The position numbers and the translations under genes were made by a program. 64,000 nt of DNA from VRUE01 sp963708115. Its GTDB lineage: Bacteria; Actinomycetota; Thermoleophilia; Solirubrobacterales; 70-9. The DNA is taken from NCBI GenBank assembly GCA_963708115.1, contig CAVPRX010000001.1, positions 1 through 64,000 on the forward strand. Reading direction: 5' to 3'. Positions 44,694 to 53,282 of this stretch are shown one piece after another (positions within the stretch are counted from its first letter, which is position 1; every line of letters starts with the position of its first letter). Below the pieces are notes generated by a model, which searched no databases, was not told where the DNA came from, and saw only the letters and a list, made by a program, of their open reading frames with translations.

Positions 44694-45755
44694 ATGAGCC
44701 CACTGGAGCATCACACGGGGAATCTGCTCGAGGCAGATACCGAAGTGCTGGTCAATACGGTCAACACCGTCGGCGTGATGGGTAAAGGGATCGCGCTTCA
44801 GTTCCGCAAGGCGTTTCCCGACAACTACAAGGCCTATCGCAAGGCTTGCGAAAAAGGCGAGGTCGTACCCGGGAAAATGTTCGTATTCGAGACCGGCCAG
44901 CTCACCGGCCCGCGGCTGATCGTCAATTTCCCCACCAAGCGTCACTGGAGGGCAAAGACCAGGGTCGTGGACGTCGAAGACGGCCTGGTTGACCTGGTCA
45001 GAGTCATTCAACGTGAGGACGTGCGCTCTATCGCCATCCCTCCTCTTGGCTGCGGCAATGGGGGCCTTCAGTGGTTTGTGGTCAAACCGATTATCGAAGG
45101 CGCCCTCGGCTCGATGAGTGAAATACGGGTCGACTTATATGGCCCGGAAGGCGCCCCGCCGGTCGATCTCCAGCCCGTGGCTACGCTAGCCCCACCGATG
45201 ACCAGGGTACGTGCCGCATTGCTCGCCACCCTCGATCTCTACCAAGCCGACCCCGGAGCGAACTTGACGCGTCTGGTGGCGCAGAAGCTCGCTTACTTCC
45301 TTCAGGCAGCCGGAGAGCCACTCGACTTCGCCTTCACAAAGGGGGAGTACGGGCCCTATGCAGAGACCGTCAATCACGTGCTCCAGAGCATGGAGGGACA
45401 TTTAATCGTCGGCTATGGCGATCGCTCCGGTCCTTCTGAAATCCAGCTGACTCCCAACGCTGCGCGGAAAGCACGGAGCTATCTTGCCGAGGACCTTCCG
45501 GCTCAGCAGCACATTGAACAGGTGCGGCATCTGATCGATGGGTTTGAAAGTCCACTCGGCCTTGAGCTCCTCGCAACCGTGCATTGGGCGGCCCAGCACG
45601 GCGAATCCAAGACGCCGGACGAGGCCCTGACGGTTGTGTCGGAATGGACGCCCCGCAAGCGCGAGTCGTTCCGACCCCGCCACGTCGCAGCCGCGTGGGA
45701 GCAACTGGAGCGCCAGGGCTGGCTGTCGCCACCACCAGTTGCCTTGCGGAGCTAG
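44694..45755 (+). CDS. darG: DarG-like macrodomain antitoxin
   Basis: 353 residues. The N-terminal macrodomain (about 1-150) shows GNLLEADTEVLVNTVNTVGV, MGKGIALQFRKAFP, NFPTKRHWRAKTRVVDVEDG and PPLGCGNGGLQW, the ADP-ribose binding and hydrolysis elements that remove the modification from thymidine. The C-terminal region (about 165-353; LTRLVAQKLAYFLQAAGEPL, FTKGEYGPYAETVNHVLQ) corresponds to the second DarG domain, which binds and neutralises DarT. ATG 44694 is chosen over TTG 44676 because it lies downstream of the darT stop. The pair is a complete DarTG module with anti-phage potential. Confidence 0.9.
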   Translation: MSPLEHHTGNLLEADTEVLVNTVNTVGVMGKGIALQFRKAFPDNYKAYRKACEKGEVVPGKMFVFETGQLTGPRLIVNFPTKRHWRAKTRVVDVEDGLVDLVRVIQREDVRSIAIPPLGCGNGGLQWFVVKPIIEGALGSMSEIRVDLYGPEGAPPVDLQPVATLAPPMTRVRAALLATLDLYQADPGANLTRLVAQKLAYFLQAAGEPLDFAFTKGEYGPYAETVNHVLQSMEGHLIVGYGDRSGPSEIQLTPNAARKARSYLAEDLPAQQHIEQVRHLIDGFESPLGLELLATVHWAAQHGESKTPDEALTVVSEWTPRKRESFRPRHVAAAWEQLERQGWLSPPPVALRS

Positions 45756-45782
45756 CTGGACCAGGCCCACGGGTAGTCGACG

Positions 45783-46199
45783 ATGGCCGATATCAACCAC
45801 ACGAGGATCGACGAGATCGACGCGATCGACGGCTTCTTTGAGGGCATCAAGTTCCACAAAGCCGCCGCCGGGCTCGGCGTCAGCGCCTTCGGGATCTCGA
45901 TCATCGACCTCGCGCCGGGCGCCGAGGACTACCCCGAGCACGACCACGACGAGGACGGCCTCGGCGGTCAGATGTTCGCCAAACGCCCCCAACAGCTCGG
46001 CCAGGAGGAGGTCTACGCGGCCCTACAGGGCTCTGGAACCCTCGAAGCCGACGGGCAGCAGTACCCGATCGACGCCGACCACATCGCCCGCGTCGGCCCC
46101 GAGGTCAAGCGCAAGGTCACCCCGGGCCCCGAGGGCATCCGCCTCCTAGTCATCGGCGCGACCCCCGGCGAGCCCTACGCAACCGGCGGCACCCTCTAA
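45783..46199 (+). CDS. Cupin-domain protein
   Basis: A 138-residue cupin fold. EDYPEHDHDEDGLGG has two His and acidic residues resembling cupin motif 1, and the second half (EVYAALQGSGTLEADGQQYPIDADHIARVGP) matches the barrel with motif 2. The spacing between the metal residues and the barrel is longer than usual because of an insertion (QMFAKRPQQLGQ). No reaction can be assigned. It stands 27 nt after darG but its base composition is like the housekeeping genes, so it is probably not part of the DarTG module. Confidence 0.75.
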   Translation: MADINHTRIDEIDAIDGFFEGIKFHKAAAGLGVSAFGISIIDLAPGAEDYPEHDHDEDGLGGQMFAKRPQQLGQEEVYAALQGSGTLEADGQQYPIDADHIARVGPEVKRKVTPGPEGIRLLVIGATPGEPYATGGTL

Positions 46200-46218
46200 C
46201 CGGCCTAGAATCCACCCC

Positions 46219-46497
46219 GTGGCTTCCCCTGAGTCAAAGAACCTGGAGGCGATCTCCAAGGCGATCGATCAGCACAACCGCAACTGCCCGTTCCCGGCAG
46301 CGGAGGTGCGGATGAATCCCTTCGAGGTCGAACGGCTGGGCTGGGAGGAGATCCGCGGGCTGCCGGTCGTACCGGACTCGGCGATCGGCACCGGTCGCTT
46401 CCGCATCGTCTGCTCACAGGAGCTCGACGACACCGGCCTCGAAGAGACCGAGGCGGTCGGCCAGGAGCTCGAGACCGTCGCTCCGGCGAATAATTAG
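46219..46497 (+). CDS. Small conserved-looking protein of unknown function
   Basis: A 92-residue protein from GTG, without membrane segments. The core reads HNRNCPFPAAEVRMNPFEVERLGW then GLPVVPDSAIGTGRFRIVC, with Cys at about 24 and 74. TAGAAT (46206-46211) lies 7 nt before the GTG, an unusually clear leaderless-type promoter for a small gene, which favours a real, expressed protein. I do not recognise the family. Confidence 0.65.
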   Translation: MASPESKNLEAISKAIDQHNRNCPFPAAEVRMNPFEVERLGWEEIRGLPVVPDSAIGTGRFRIVCSQELDDTGLEETEAVGQELETVAPANN

Positions 46498-46594
46498 AGC
46501 TACGCACTGAGGGCGCGACTGGGCAAGCAGTTCAAGGACGCAGGGAGGCCGACAAGGGGAGCGCACTTCAAGTGCGTGACCCGCAGGCGGCCGA

Positions 46595-46633
46595 CTGAGG
46601 ACGCCGAAATGCGCCGCCCAGGCGCGTCCTCAG
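46595..46633. terminator. Hairpin at the 3' end of the ccdA-like gene
   Basis: CTGAGGACGC (46595-46604) pairs perfectly with 46624-46633 (10 bp, 19-nt loop). It spans the stop codon of the reverse-strand ccdA-like gene and lies downstream of the forward gene ending at 46497. A second near-palindrome, CGCACTTCAAGTGCG, is at 46562-46576. Either could end transcription from one or both sides. Confidence 0.45.
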
Positions 46634-47391
46634 ACGCTGTTCCAGAAGTCGAGACCACTTTCGCTCAGTAGACGCTGGGCTTCGATGTTCAGCTGGGTCA
46701 ATTCACCGGTCCAGATCAGGACGCCCATCGCTATGAGGATCACGCCGCCCGTGGCGACTATCGCCTGGTAGTGGCGCTTGACGACGGTGAAGGCGGTGGT
46801 CATGCGGGAGAAGGCGACGGCGGTGAGGATGAAGGGGATCGCCAGGCCGGCTGAGTAGACCGCGAGGAGGAGGGCGCCGTGGGCCGCCGAGCCCGAAAGT
46901 GAAGCGGCGGAGAGGATCGCGCCGAGGGTCGGTCCGATGCAGGGAGTCCAGGCGATCGCGAAAGCCGCACCAGCGACGATCGGGCCGCCCTTGCCCGCGC
47001 GCTCGAGCAGGCCGTCGACGTGCCACTCGCGGTTCAGCCGGGTGATGAACAGAGAGGCGACGAAGAGTACGCCCATGGCGATGATCAACGCCGCCGAGAT
47101 CTTGGTCAGCAGCTGCTTGTGGTCCTGCAAAGTGGCACCAAGGCCGGTGGCGGTCAGGCCGAGCAGGATGAAGATCGCCGAGAAGCTGGCGACGAAGAGC
47201 AGGCTCGGCCCAAGCACGCGGCGCCAACCGGCGCTCTCGAGCTCGGAGGCTGAGACTCCGCTGACCGCCGAGAGATAGCCGGGGACCAGCGGCAGCACGC
47301 AGGGGGAGAGGAAGGAGACGATGCCCGCTGCGAGGGCGGCGAAGATGCCGACCCCCGCGGTCGGATCGGTGCTCAGCTCGGCGACGATCAC
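46630..47391 (-). CDS. CcdA-family thiol-disulfide transporter
   Basis: A 253-residue polytopic membrane protein that carries reducing equivalents across the membrane, normally for cytochrome c maturation or extracytoplasmic thioredoxins. The two functional cysteines are in FLSPCVLPLVPGYL and AWTPCIGPTLGA, and about six hydrophobic segments are seen. No ResA/ResB partner is adjacent. It starts with GTG. TACCCT on the minus strand (plus 47400-47405) is 8 nt upstream, and the complementary TAGGGT faces the FUSC-like gene. Confidence 0.9.
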   Translation of the reverse strand: MIVAELSTDPTAGVGIFAALAAGIVSFLSPCVLPLVPGYLSAVSGVSASELESAGWRRVLGPSLLFVASFSAIFILLGLTATGLGATLQDHKQLLTKISAALIIAMGVLFVASLFITRLNREWHVDGLLERAGKGGPIVAGAAFAIAWTPCIGPTLGAILSAASLSGSAAHGALLLAVYSAGLAIPFILTAVAFSRMTTAFTVVKRHYQAIVATGGVILIAMGVLIWTGELTQLNIEAQRLLSESGLDFWNSV

Positions 47392-47398
47392 GACCCCC

Positions 47399-47405
47399 TA
47401 GGGTA
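47399..47405. promoter_or_regulatory. Bidirectional -10 element between ccdA-like and FUSC-like genes
   Basis: TAGGGTA gives TAGGGT on the plus strand and TACCCT on the minus strand. The minus-strand copy is 8 nt from the ccdA-like GTG. It resembles the TACCCTA element at 6593-6599. No -35 is visible. Confidence 0.4.
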
Positions 47406-47497
47406 CTTGGGCAGGCATCCAGCCTCGCGCTTAGACTCGGCGCAAGCTGGCCGAGCGCTCGACATCACCACTGTTCAACGCCGCCGGCAGAGCCCGC

Positions 47498-48562
47498 TTG
47501 CTGCGGGCGTCGCCGCTGCTCGCCTTCGGGCCGAGCGCCGCCGGGCCGGCGCTGCGCCGGGGCGCGCTGGTCGCGATCCCGGTCGGCGCGGCTCTGCTGT
47601 GGGAGCTGGGGACGGGCGCCGAGAGCAAGGGGGCGATCGCCACCGGCGCGCTCTTCGTCGGCTTCCCGGGGCTCGATGCTCCCGCCCGGGCCCGGGCCGC
47701 CTGGCAGGCGGCGGTCACTCCGCTCGTCGGAATCGCCGCCGCGCTCGGCGTGCTCACCGGACCGTCGGCTCCGCTGTCCGTTGCCCTGATGTTGCTCGTG
47801 GGAGTGATGGCCGGCTACTGCTTCGCCGTCTCGCTGCGCTTCTCGATCGCCGGGCTCTCCGTAGCGCTGGCCCTGGTCGTCTCCCAGGGCCTCGGGATCC
47901 CCGCCTCGCACGCAGCCGAGGCGCTGCTTTTCACCGCCCTGGGAGGGCTGCTCCAGGCCGCCTTCTCGTTCTGCGTCTTCGTCGCCGGCGATCGCGAAGA
48001 GGAGGGGGGAGACGCGGGGTGGAACACCCAAACAGCGCTGCACGCTCTGTCGACCAACCTGACCCTGCGCTCCGACAGCGCCCGCCATGCCCTCCGCTTC
48101 GGCTCGGCCCTCGCCACGGGCGTCGCCGTCTACTGGTTGCTGGGAATGCATGAGCACGGCTTCTGGATTCCTCTCACCATCCTCTTCGTCCTGCGGCCCG
48201 AAGAGGGGGAGACCTTCCGCCGCCTGATCCTGCGTGCGGTCGGCACCGCGATCGGCCTCGCCATCGCCACCGCGCTCTCGTTCTGGCTCAACGACGACGG
48301 CGTCGCCCTCGCCATCGCCCTGACCATCGCCACCGCCTTCGCCTACGGCCTGCTCACCGTCCAGTACGCGCTGTTCACCGCGGCGATCACCACCTACGCC
48401 GTCCTGCTCGCCGACACGCTGGGCGAGCCCGCGTGGCACGCGGCCGGGCAGCGCGCCGTCGCGACCGCGATCGGGATCTCGATAGCCGGTGCCGCCTTTC
48501 TGCTCTGGTCGAATCCGGGAGAACGGGCAGAGCCACTCGCGCCGCCAGACGCGGCCCGGTAG
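47498..48562 (+). CDS. FUSC-like integral membrane protein
   Basis: About 354 residues with two blocks of hydrophobic segments (about 25-160 and 205-335) separated by a short soluble stretch. The second block, FWIPLTILFVLRPEEGETFRRLILRAVGTAIG, matches the FUSC family signature (fusaric-acid resistance/aromatic efflux-like). The start is uncertain. TTG 47498 is given, but the frame is open back to 47435 and a CTG at 47447 would add LAERSTSPLFNAAGRAR. It is divergent from the ccdA-like gene. Confidence 0.78.
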   Translation: MLRASPLLAFGPSAAGPALRRGALVAIPVGAALLWELGTGAESKGAIATGALFVGFPGLDAPARARAAWQAAVTPLVGIAAALGVLTGPSAPLSVALMLLVGVMAGYCFAVSLRFSIAGLSVALALVVSQGLGIPASHAAEALLFTALGGLLQAAFSFCVFVAGDREEEGGDAGWNTQTALHALSTNLTLRSDSARHALRFGSALATGVAVYWLLGMHEHGFWIPLTILFVLRPEEGETFRRLILRAVGTAIGLAIATALSFWLNDDGVALAIALTIATAFAYGLLTVQYALFTAAITTYAVLLADTLGEPAWHAAGQRAVATAIGISIAGAAFLLWSNPGERAEPLAPPDAAR

Positions 48563-48620
48563 ATTTCTTGGCCAGCCAGCCAAATTGCCGCGCGCCCGCG
48601 GCTCAGAACAGGAGCAGACT

Positions 48621-49814
48621 TTGAGCAACCGCACGTACGTGATCGGGGTCGGGATGACCAAGTTCGAGAAGCCAGGCACGAAGGAGGGCGACTACCCGGA
48701 CTGGGCCAAGGAGGCGGGGGAGAAGGCGCTCGCCGACGCCGGCATTCCCTACACGGACGTCGAGCAGGCCTACGCCGGCTACTGCTACGGCGACTCGACC
48801 TACGGCCAGCGGGCGCTCTACCAGCTCGGCCTCACCGGGATCCCGGTGGTCAACGTCAACAACAACTGCTCGACCGGCTCTTCGGCGCTGTTCCTGGCCC
48901 GCCAGGCGGTCAAGGGCGGCCTCGTCGAGTGCGCGATGGCGCTCGGCTTCGAGAAGATGGAGCCGGGCTCGCTCGGCGTCAAGTACACCGACCGCACCAA
49001 CGCGCTCGACAAGCACGCGATGCGGATGTTCGAGATCCGCGATCCCGAGCAGTCGCCCCCGGCGCCGCAGATGTTCGGCAACGCCGGCCGCGACCACATG
49101 CAGAAGTACGGGTCCAACCCCGACCACTACGCCTGGATCGGCTGGAAGAACCACAAGCACTCGGTCAACAATCCCTACGCCCAGTTCCAGGACGAGTACA
49201 CGCTCGAGGACATCAAGGCGGCAAAGATGATCCACGAGCCGCTGACCAAGCTGCAGTGCTCGCCGACCTCCGACGGCTCGGCCTGCGCGATCGTCGCCTC
49301 CGAGCGCTACGTCGAAGAGCACGACCTGGGCGGGCAGGCGATCGAGATCTCCGGCCAGTCGATGGTCACCGACCTCAGCTCGACCTTCGCCGAGGACACC
49401 GACTGCATGAAGATCGTCGGCTCCGACATGTCGAAGCAGGCCGCCGACGAGGCCTACGCGGAGGCCGGCATTGCCGCCGACGAGGTCGACGTCTGCGAGC
49501 TGCACGACTGCTTCAGCGCCAACGAGCTCATCACCTACGAAGCGCTCGGCTTCGCGGCCGAGGGGGAGGCTCACAAGCTGGTCGAGGAAGAAGCCACCAC
49601 CTTCGGCGGCAAGGTCGTCGTCAACCCCTCCGGCGGGCTGATCTCCAAGGGCCACCCGCTGGGCGCGACCGGGCTGGCCCAGTGCTCGGAGCTGACCTGG
49701 CAGTTGCGCGGGGAAGCCGACAAGCGACAGGTCGAGGGCGCCAAGACCGCTTTGCAGCACAACATCGGCCTCGGCGGCGCCGCCGTGGTCACCGTCTACA
49801 AGCCGGCGGCCTAG
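48621..49814 (+). CDS. SCP-x-type thiolase / lipid-transfer protein
   Basis: A 397-residue thiolase-fold protein of the non-decarboxylating SCP-x group. The active-site Cys is in NNNCSTGSSALFLA. The downstream HDCFSANELITYEAL and GHPLGATGLAQCSEL supply the other catalytic His/Cys region. Such proteins cleave or condense branched or steroid acyl-CoA side chains in actinobacteria, but some lack activity. It starts with TTG (LSNRTYVIGVGM) behind AGGAGC. The next gene is a short-chain dehydrogenase, in keeping with a lipid-oxidation pair. Confidence 0.88.
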   Translation: MSNRTYVIGVGMTKFEKPGTKEGDYPDWAKEAGEKALADAGIPYTDVEQAYAGYCYGDSTYGQRALYQLGLTGIPVVNVNNNCSTGSSALFLARQAVKGGLVECAMALGFEKMEPGSLGVKYTDRTNALDKHAMRMFEIRDPEQSPPAPQMFGNAGRDHMQKYGSNPDHYAWIGWKNHKHSVNNPYAQFQDEYTLEDIKAAKMIHEPLTKLQCSPTSDGSACAIVASERYVEEHDLGGQAIEISGQSMVTDLSSTFAEDTDCMKIVGSDMSKQAADEAYAEAGIAADEVDVCELHDCFSANELITYEALGFAAEGEAHKLVEEEATTFGGKVVVNPSGGLISKGHPLGATGLAQCSELTWQLRGEADKRQVEGAKTALQHNIGLGGAAVVTVYKPAA

Positions 49815-49838
49815 GAGTCGCCGGAGGAGGAGGCCACC

Positions 49839-50723
49839 ATGGCAAAGGAGCGACGCTCACTCAGCGGCAAGGTCGTGGCGATCACCGGGGGGGCCCGGGG
49901 GATCGGCAAGGCGACGGCGACGGCACTGGTCCGCAAGGGCTGCCGCGTCGCGATCGGAGATCTCGATCTGGCGCTGGCGGAGCAGACCGCGGCGGAGCTG
50001 GGCGGCGGCACGGTCGCCCTCGCCCTGGACGTGACCGATCGCAGCTCCTTCTCGGCCTTCCTCGACGAGGCCGAGCGCCAGCTCGGCCCGCTCGACGTCG
50101 TCGTCAACAACGCCGGGATCATGCCGGTGACGCCGTTCGTCGAGGAGTCGGCCGACTCGGTCAAACGCCAGCTCGACATCAACGTCTTCGGCGTGATCAC
50201 CGGCATGCAGCTGGCGATCGAGCGGATGCGGCCGCGCGGCTCCGGTCACATCGTCAACCTCGCCTCGCAGGCGGGCAAAGGCGGCTTCCCGGGCATCGCG
50301 ACTTACTCGGGCACCAAGCACGCCGTGGTCGGGATCAGCGAGGCGGTGCGGGCGGAGCTGCGCGGCAGCGGCATCGAGATCGCCTGCGTGATGCCGACGG
50401 TCGTCAACACCGAGCTCACCTCAGGCGTCGGCCAGAGGATGATCAAAGCGGTGGAGGCGAGCGACGTCGCCGACGAGATCGTCGACGCGCTCGAAGTCCC
50501 GCGCTTCGACGTCTGGGTGCCGCGCGAGAACGGGGGCTTCTTCAAGGTCGTCGCCCTGATGCCGCGTCCCTGGCGCGAGGCGCTCGGCCGTTTCATGAAG
50601 GTCGACAAGCTGATGACCGAAGTCGACCACGGCGCCCGCCAGGCGTACGAGGAGCGCGTGACCCACAGCGAGCCGGCACTCGACGCCGAGACGGAGCCGG
50701 CGGCCCAGCGCGACGCAGCCTGA
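49839..50723 (+). CDS. Short-chain dehydrogenase/reductase
   Basis: A 294-residue classical SDR. The cofactor motif is ITGGARGIGKATA; NNAG follows at about 88; the catalytic set is Ser in NLASQAG and YSGTKHA (Tyr-x3-Lys). The Asp of GDLDLA after beta-2 favours NAD(H). The C-terminal 70 residues extend beyond the basic fold (FFKVVALMPRPWREALGRF), as in membrane-associated actinobacterial SDRs. The substrate is unknown; the thiolase upstream suggests a lipid or steroid alcohol. GGAGGAGG precedes the ATG. Confidence 0.88.
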   Translation: MAKERRSLSGKVVAITGGARGIGKATATALVRKGCRVAIGDLDLALAEQTAAELGGGTVALALDVTDRSSFSAFLDEAERQLGPLDVVVNNAGIMPVTPFVEESADSVKRQLDINVFGVITGMQLAIERMRPRGSGHIVNLASQAGKGGFPGIATYSGTKHAVVGISEAVRAELRGSGIEIACVMPTVVNTELTSGVGQRMIKAVEASDVADEIVDALEVPRFDVWVPRENGGFFKVVALMPRPWREALGRFMKVDKLMTEVDHGARQAYEERVTHSEPALDAETEPAAQRDAA

Positions 50724-50757
50724 ACCCGGACGAGGGTTCTGCCGTATAGGAATCCAG

Positions 50758-51408
50758 ATGGGTCGAATCTACGACGCAACCTGGGGCAGGGGCTTCGCCG
50801 CGATGTACGACCGCGCCTTCACGGCGACCGAAGACGCGGGACTGCGGGAGATGCGGCGCCAAGCGCTCTCTGAGGCTCAGGGGCGCACGATCGACCTCGG
50901 TGCCGGGACTGGCGCCAATCTGGAGCTGTACCCGGAGGCGGTCAGCGAACTGGTCCTCGCCGAGCCTGACCCGCACATGGCCAAGCAGCTGCGCGAGAAG
51001 CTCGCACGGTCGCCGCGCGCTGCGGAGCTGATCGAGGCATCGGCCGAACGAATGCCGTTCGAGGACGGGAGCTTCGACACCGCGGTCTTCACCCTGGTGC
51101 TCTGCACGGTGCCCAACCCGCAGGCAGCGCTAGCCGAGGCAGCGCGGATCCTCAAACCGGGCGGCAAGCTGCTCTTCATAGAGCATGTCCGCGCCGAGGA
51201 CGCCGGCCTGGCGCGCTGGCAAGACCGGCTCGAAAAGCCCTGGCGCTTCATCGGCGACGGCTGTCACTGCAACCGCGACACGGTGGCGACGATAGGGGCC
51301 TCGCCACTCACCGTCGAGAAGGTCGAACACGACCGCCTGCCGAAAGCGCCGCCGCTGGTCAGGCCGCTGGTGCGCGGAAGCGCTGTCCTGCCACGCCTAC
51401 CGGCGTGA
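50758..51408 (+). CDS. Class I SAM-dependent methyltransferase
   Basis: A 216-residue protein of the UbiE/Methyltransf_11 type. TIDLGAGTGANLELYP is motif I, VLAEPDPHMAKQL the acidic beta-2 end, and DTAVFTLVLCTVPNPQAALAE and LKPGGKLLFIEHV complete the fold. GDGCHCNRDTV near the C-terminus is the Cys/His stretch found in METTL7-like proteins. The substrate is unknown. The last 12 nt overlap the convergent PAP2 gene. Confidence 0.87.
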   Translation: MGRIYDATWGRGFAAMYDRAFTATEDAGLREMRRQALSEAQGRTIDLGAGTGANLELYPEAVSELVLAEPDPHMAKQLREKLARSPRAAELIEASAERMPFEDGSFDTAVFTLVLCTVPNPQAALAEAARILKPGGKLLFIEHVRAEDAGLARWQDRLEKPWRFIGDGCHCNRDTVATIGASPLTVEKVEHDRLPKAPPLVRPLVRGSAVLPRLPA

Positions 51409-51942
51409 GTCGAGGAGCCGGCCGGCAAGCTCCCCAGCGCTGACACCGATAAAGGCGCCGATCAGGACGTCTCCGGGATAGTGGACCCCGGTATGCACGC
51501 GCGAGTAGCCGACCAGGGTGGCAGCGGCGCGCAGTGGCACCGAGATAGACGGCGCCGCTCGCCCGGCACCCGTGGCGAAGGCAAAGGCAGACGCGGTGTG
51601 GCCCGAGGGGAACGAAGTCGAGACCGGCATCGGCACGTGCCGGGTCTCGAACGTCGAGAGCACGTCCCGTTCGGGACGCCGCCGCACCGTGAGCGGCTTG
51701 GCGACCAGGTTGGCGAAGGCCGAGGAGAGGCCAAGGGATACGAGGCCCCGAGTCGCTGCGTTGCGGCCGTTGCGGCCTCCGGCCACGCCCAGGCCGGCCG
51801 CTATCGCCACCCAGAGCTTCGAGTGGTCGGCAGCTCGCGAGAGACGCCGCATCGCGGCGTCCAGCGCCGGGGTCTCGGTCCGCGCGATCGCCGTGTAGAC
51901 AGCGAGGTCGATGCGCTTCGCATCGTCGAGCCATTCCGACAT
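51397..51942 (-). CDS. PAP2-family phosphatase
   Basis: A 181-residue membrane phosphatase of the PAP2/undecaprenyl-diphosphatase type. The three motifs are complete: KPLTVRRRPERD, SFPSGHTASAFAFA and SRVHTGVHYPGDVLIG, with the catalytic His pair. It probably removes phosphate from a lipid phosphate outside the membrane, e.g. undecaprenyl diphosphate or a phosphatidate. TATGAT on the minus strand (plus 51949-51954) lies 6 nt before the ATG. Confidence 0.87.
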   Translation of the reverse strand: MSEWLDDAKRIDLAVYTAIARTETPALDAAMRRLSRAADHSKLWVAIAAGLGVAGGRNGRNAATRGLVSLGLSSAFANLVAKPLTVRRRPERDVLSTFETRHVPMPVSTSFPSGHTASAFAFATGAGRAAPSISVPLRAAATLVGYSRVHTGVHYPGDVLIGAFIGVSAGELAGRLLDSRR

Positions 51943-52039
51943 CGGGCGATCATATGAGCCGTCGAGTCGCCGCGACCGTCGCGCTAACTCAGATCCAACG
52001 CACGATAATGGTGGTTATGTCAACTCAGGCGGAAAGAGC

Positions 52040-52804
52040 TTAAGCGGCGGCTTCGATTGCTTCTTCGAGGGCCCCCGTGGAGCCCGGCGTGCCGAGGGTT
52101 TCCAGTCCCTTCGTCCCGGGGCCTTCGACCGCGAATGACGGCGTGCCGGTGAATTCCAGCTCCTGGGCTTCTTCGGTCGTCCGCTTGACCTCGGCAAGCG
52201 TCGCGCCGCTCTTGCGGTCCTTGTTCCACTTGGCGATGTCCGGCACGCCGGCTCCACGGGCGACTTCGGTGAGGAATTCGTCGGTTACATAACCGGAGGC
52301 CTCCGGTCCCTGGTTGCGGTAGAAGAGCTCGATGAAGGTCCAGCCAAGGCCCTGCTGGCCGGCCGCGATCGCCGCTGCGCCGGCTGGAACCGATTCCTGG
52401 CTGATGATCGTGTAGTTGCGGAACTCGATCTTGGCTTCGCCACTACGCACCTTCGAGTCGATCACACCGGGGATGATTTCTTCCGAGAAGCCTTTGCAGA
52501 CCGGGCACTGGAGGTCGCCGAACTCGAGCAGCGTCACCTTTGCCTGCGGATCGCCGAGAACCAGGCCGCTCTGTGGAATGCCCTGCAGCTGGCTCTTCAC
52601 CAAGCCGGCGTCCTCGAGGTTGGTGTCGCCGCCGCTGCTCTTGTTTGCGCTGACGACGATCAGCACCAACACCACCGCGACGACGATGAAGGCCGCGGCG
52701 CTGCCGATCTGAAGCAGTCGTTTGCGGCGCTCTCCCTGCTCGCTCTCGCTTTCGGCCTGCAACCGCTCTTCGCGGCGGGCCTCCCTGGAATTCTTGCCGC
52801 TCAT
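52040..52804 (-). CDS. Membrane-anchored DsbA-like thiol oxidoreductase
   Basis: 254 residues. A charged cytoplasmic N-terminus (MSGKNSREARREERLQAES) is followed by a transmembrane helix at about 35-55 and then a thioredoxin-fold domain with the active site FGDLQCPVCKGFSEEI and the cis-Pro in EFTGTPSFAVEG. It introduces disulfides into exported proteins. Its ATG overlaps the stop of the VKOR gene, so the oxidase and its recycling partner are translationally coupled, as in other actinobacteria. Confidence 0.9.
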   Translation of the reverse strand: MSGKNSREARREERLQAESESEQGERRKRLLQIGSAAAFIVVAVVLVLIVVSANKSSGGDTNLEDAGLVKSQLQGIPQSGLVLGDPQAKVTLLEFGDLQCPVCKGFSEEIIPGVIDSKVRSGEAKIEFRNYTIISQESVPAGAAAIAAGQQGLGWTFIELFYRNQGPEASGYVTDEFLTEVARGAGVPDIAKWNKDRKSGATLAEVKRTTEEAQELEFTGTPSFAVEGPGTKGLETLGTPGSTGALEEAIEAAA

Positions 52805-53232
52805 GCTGGTTTCCCAACGTAGCCAACCATGCGGATGGCGTTGAGGCCGAAGAGGATCGTCATCAGCACGGCGCTCGCCACGCACCACTGGCAGATCGCT
52901 TCGATCTTGAACAGCTCCAGATAGGTGAGGTAGACGCTATAGCCGAAGCCGGCCAGGGCGACGCAGAAGCCGGCCATCCGGGCCACGTCTCCCCTGAGCA
53001 GCGACGCCGTCAGCAAGAGCACGTAGCCGACGACTCCGAAGACCGCGATGTTGACGCCAAGCAGATGCGAGTAGGTGCTGTTGGCGACGGTCTCACAGCC
53101 GCCCCCGCCGGCTATGCAGACCGGCGAGCCGCCACCCGAGTCGGCGATCGCGATGTAGGTGGCGACGCCGATGCCGAAGGCCGCGACGAAGGTCGCGATC
53201 TTGCGCAGCGTTCCCTCCGAAGGCGCCGACAT
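52801..53232 (-). CDS. Vitamin K epoxide reductase family protein
   Basis: A 143-residue membrane protein that re-oxidises DsbA-like proteins using a quinone. The loop cysteines are in SPVCIAGGGGCETVANSTYS and the active-site CxxC is in AICQWCVASAVLM. About four hydrophobic segments are present. TAGGCT on the minus strand (plus 53240-53245) lies 7 nt before the ATG, consistent with a leaderless transcript for the VKOR-DsbA pair. Confidence 0.92.
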   Translation of the reverse strand: MSAPSEGTLRKIATFVAAFGIGVATYIAIADSGGGSPVCIAGGGGCETVANSTYSHLLGVNIAVFGVVGYVLLLTASLLRGDVARMAGFCVALAGFGYSVYLTYLELFKIEAICQWCVASAVLMTILFGLNAIRMVGYVGKPA

Positions 53233-53282
53233 GCGGCGCAGCCTAAGGGTTCGGTCTTTGCAGGGACTAAACGCCGGGCGGC

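Noticed and set aside
44023..45755. Prophage or genomic island around darTG
   Set aside because: No integrase, transposase, tRNA or direct repeats at the edges; the cupin and dinB flanks look chromosomal.
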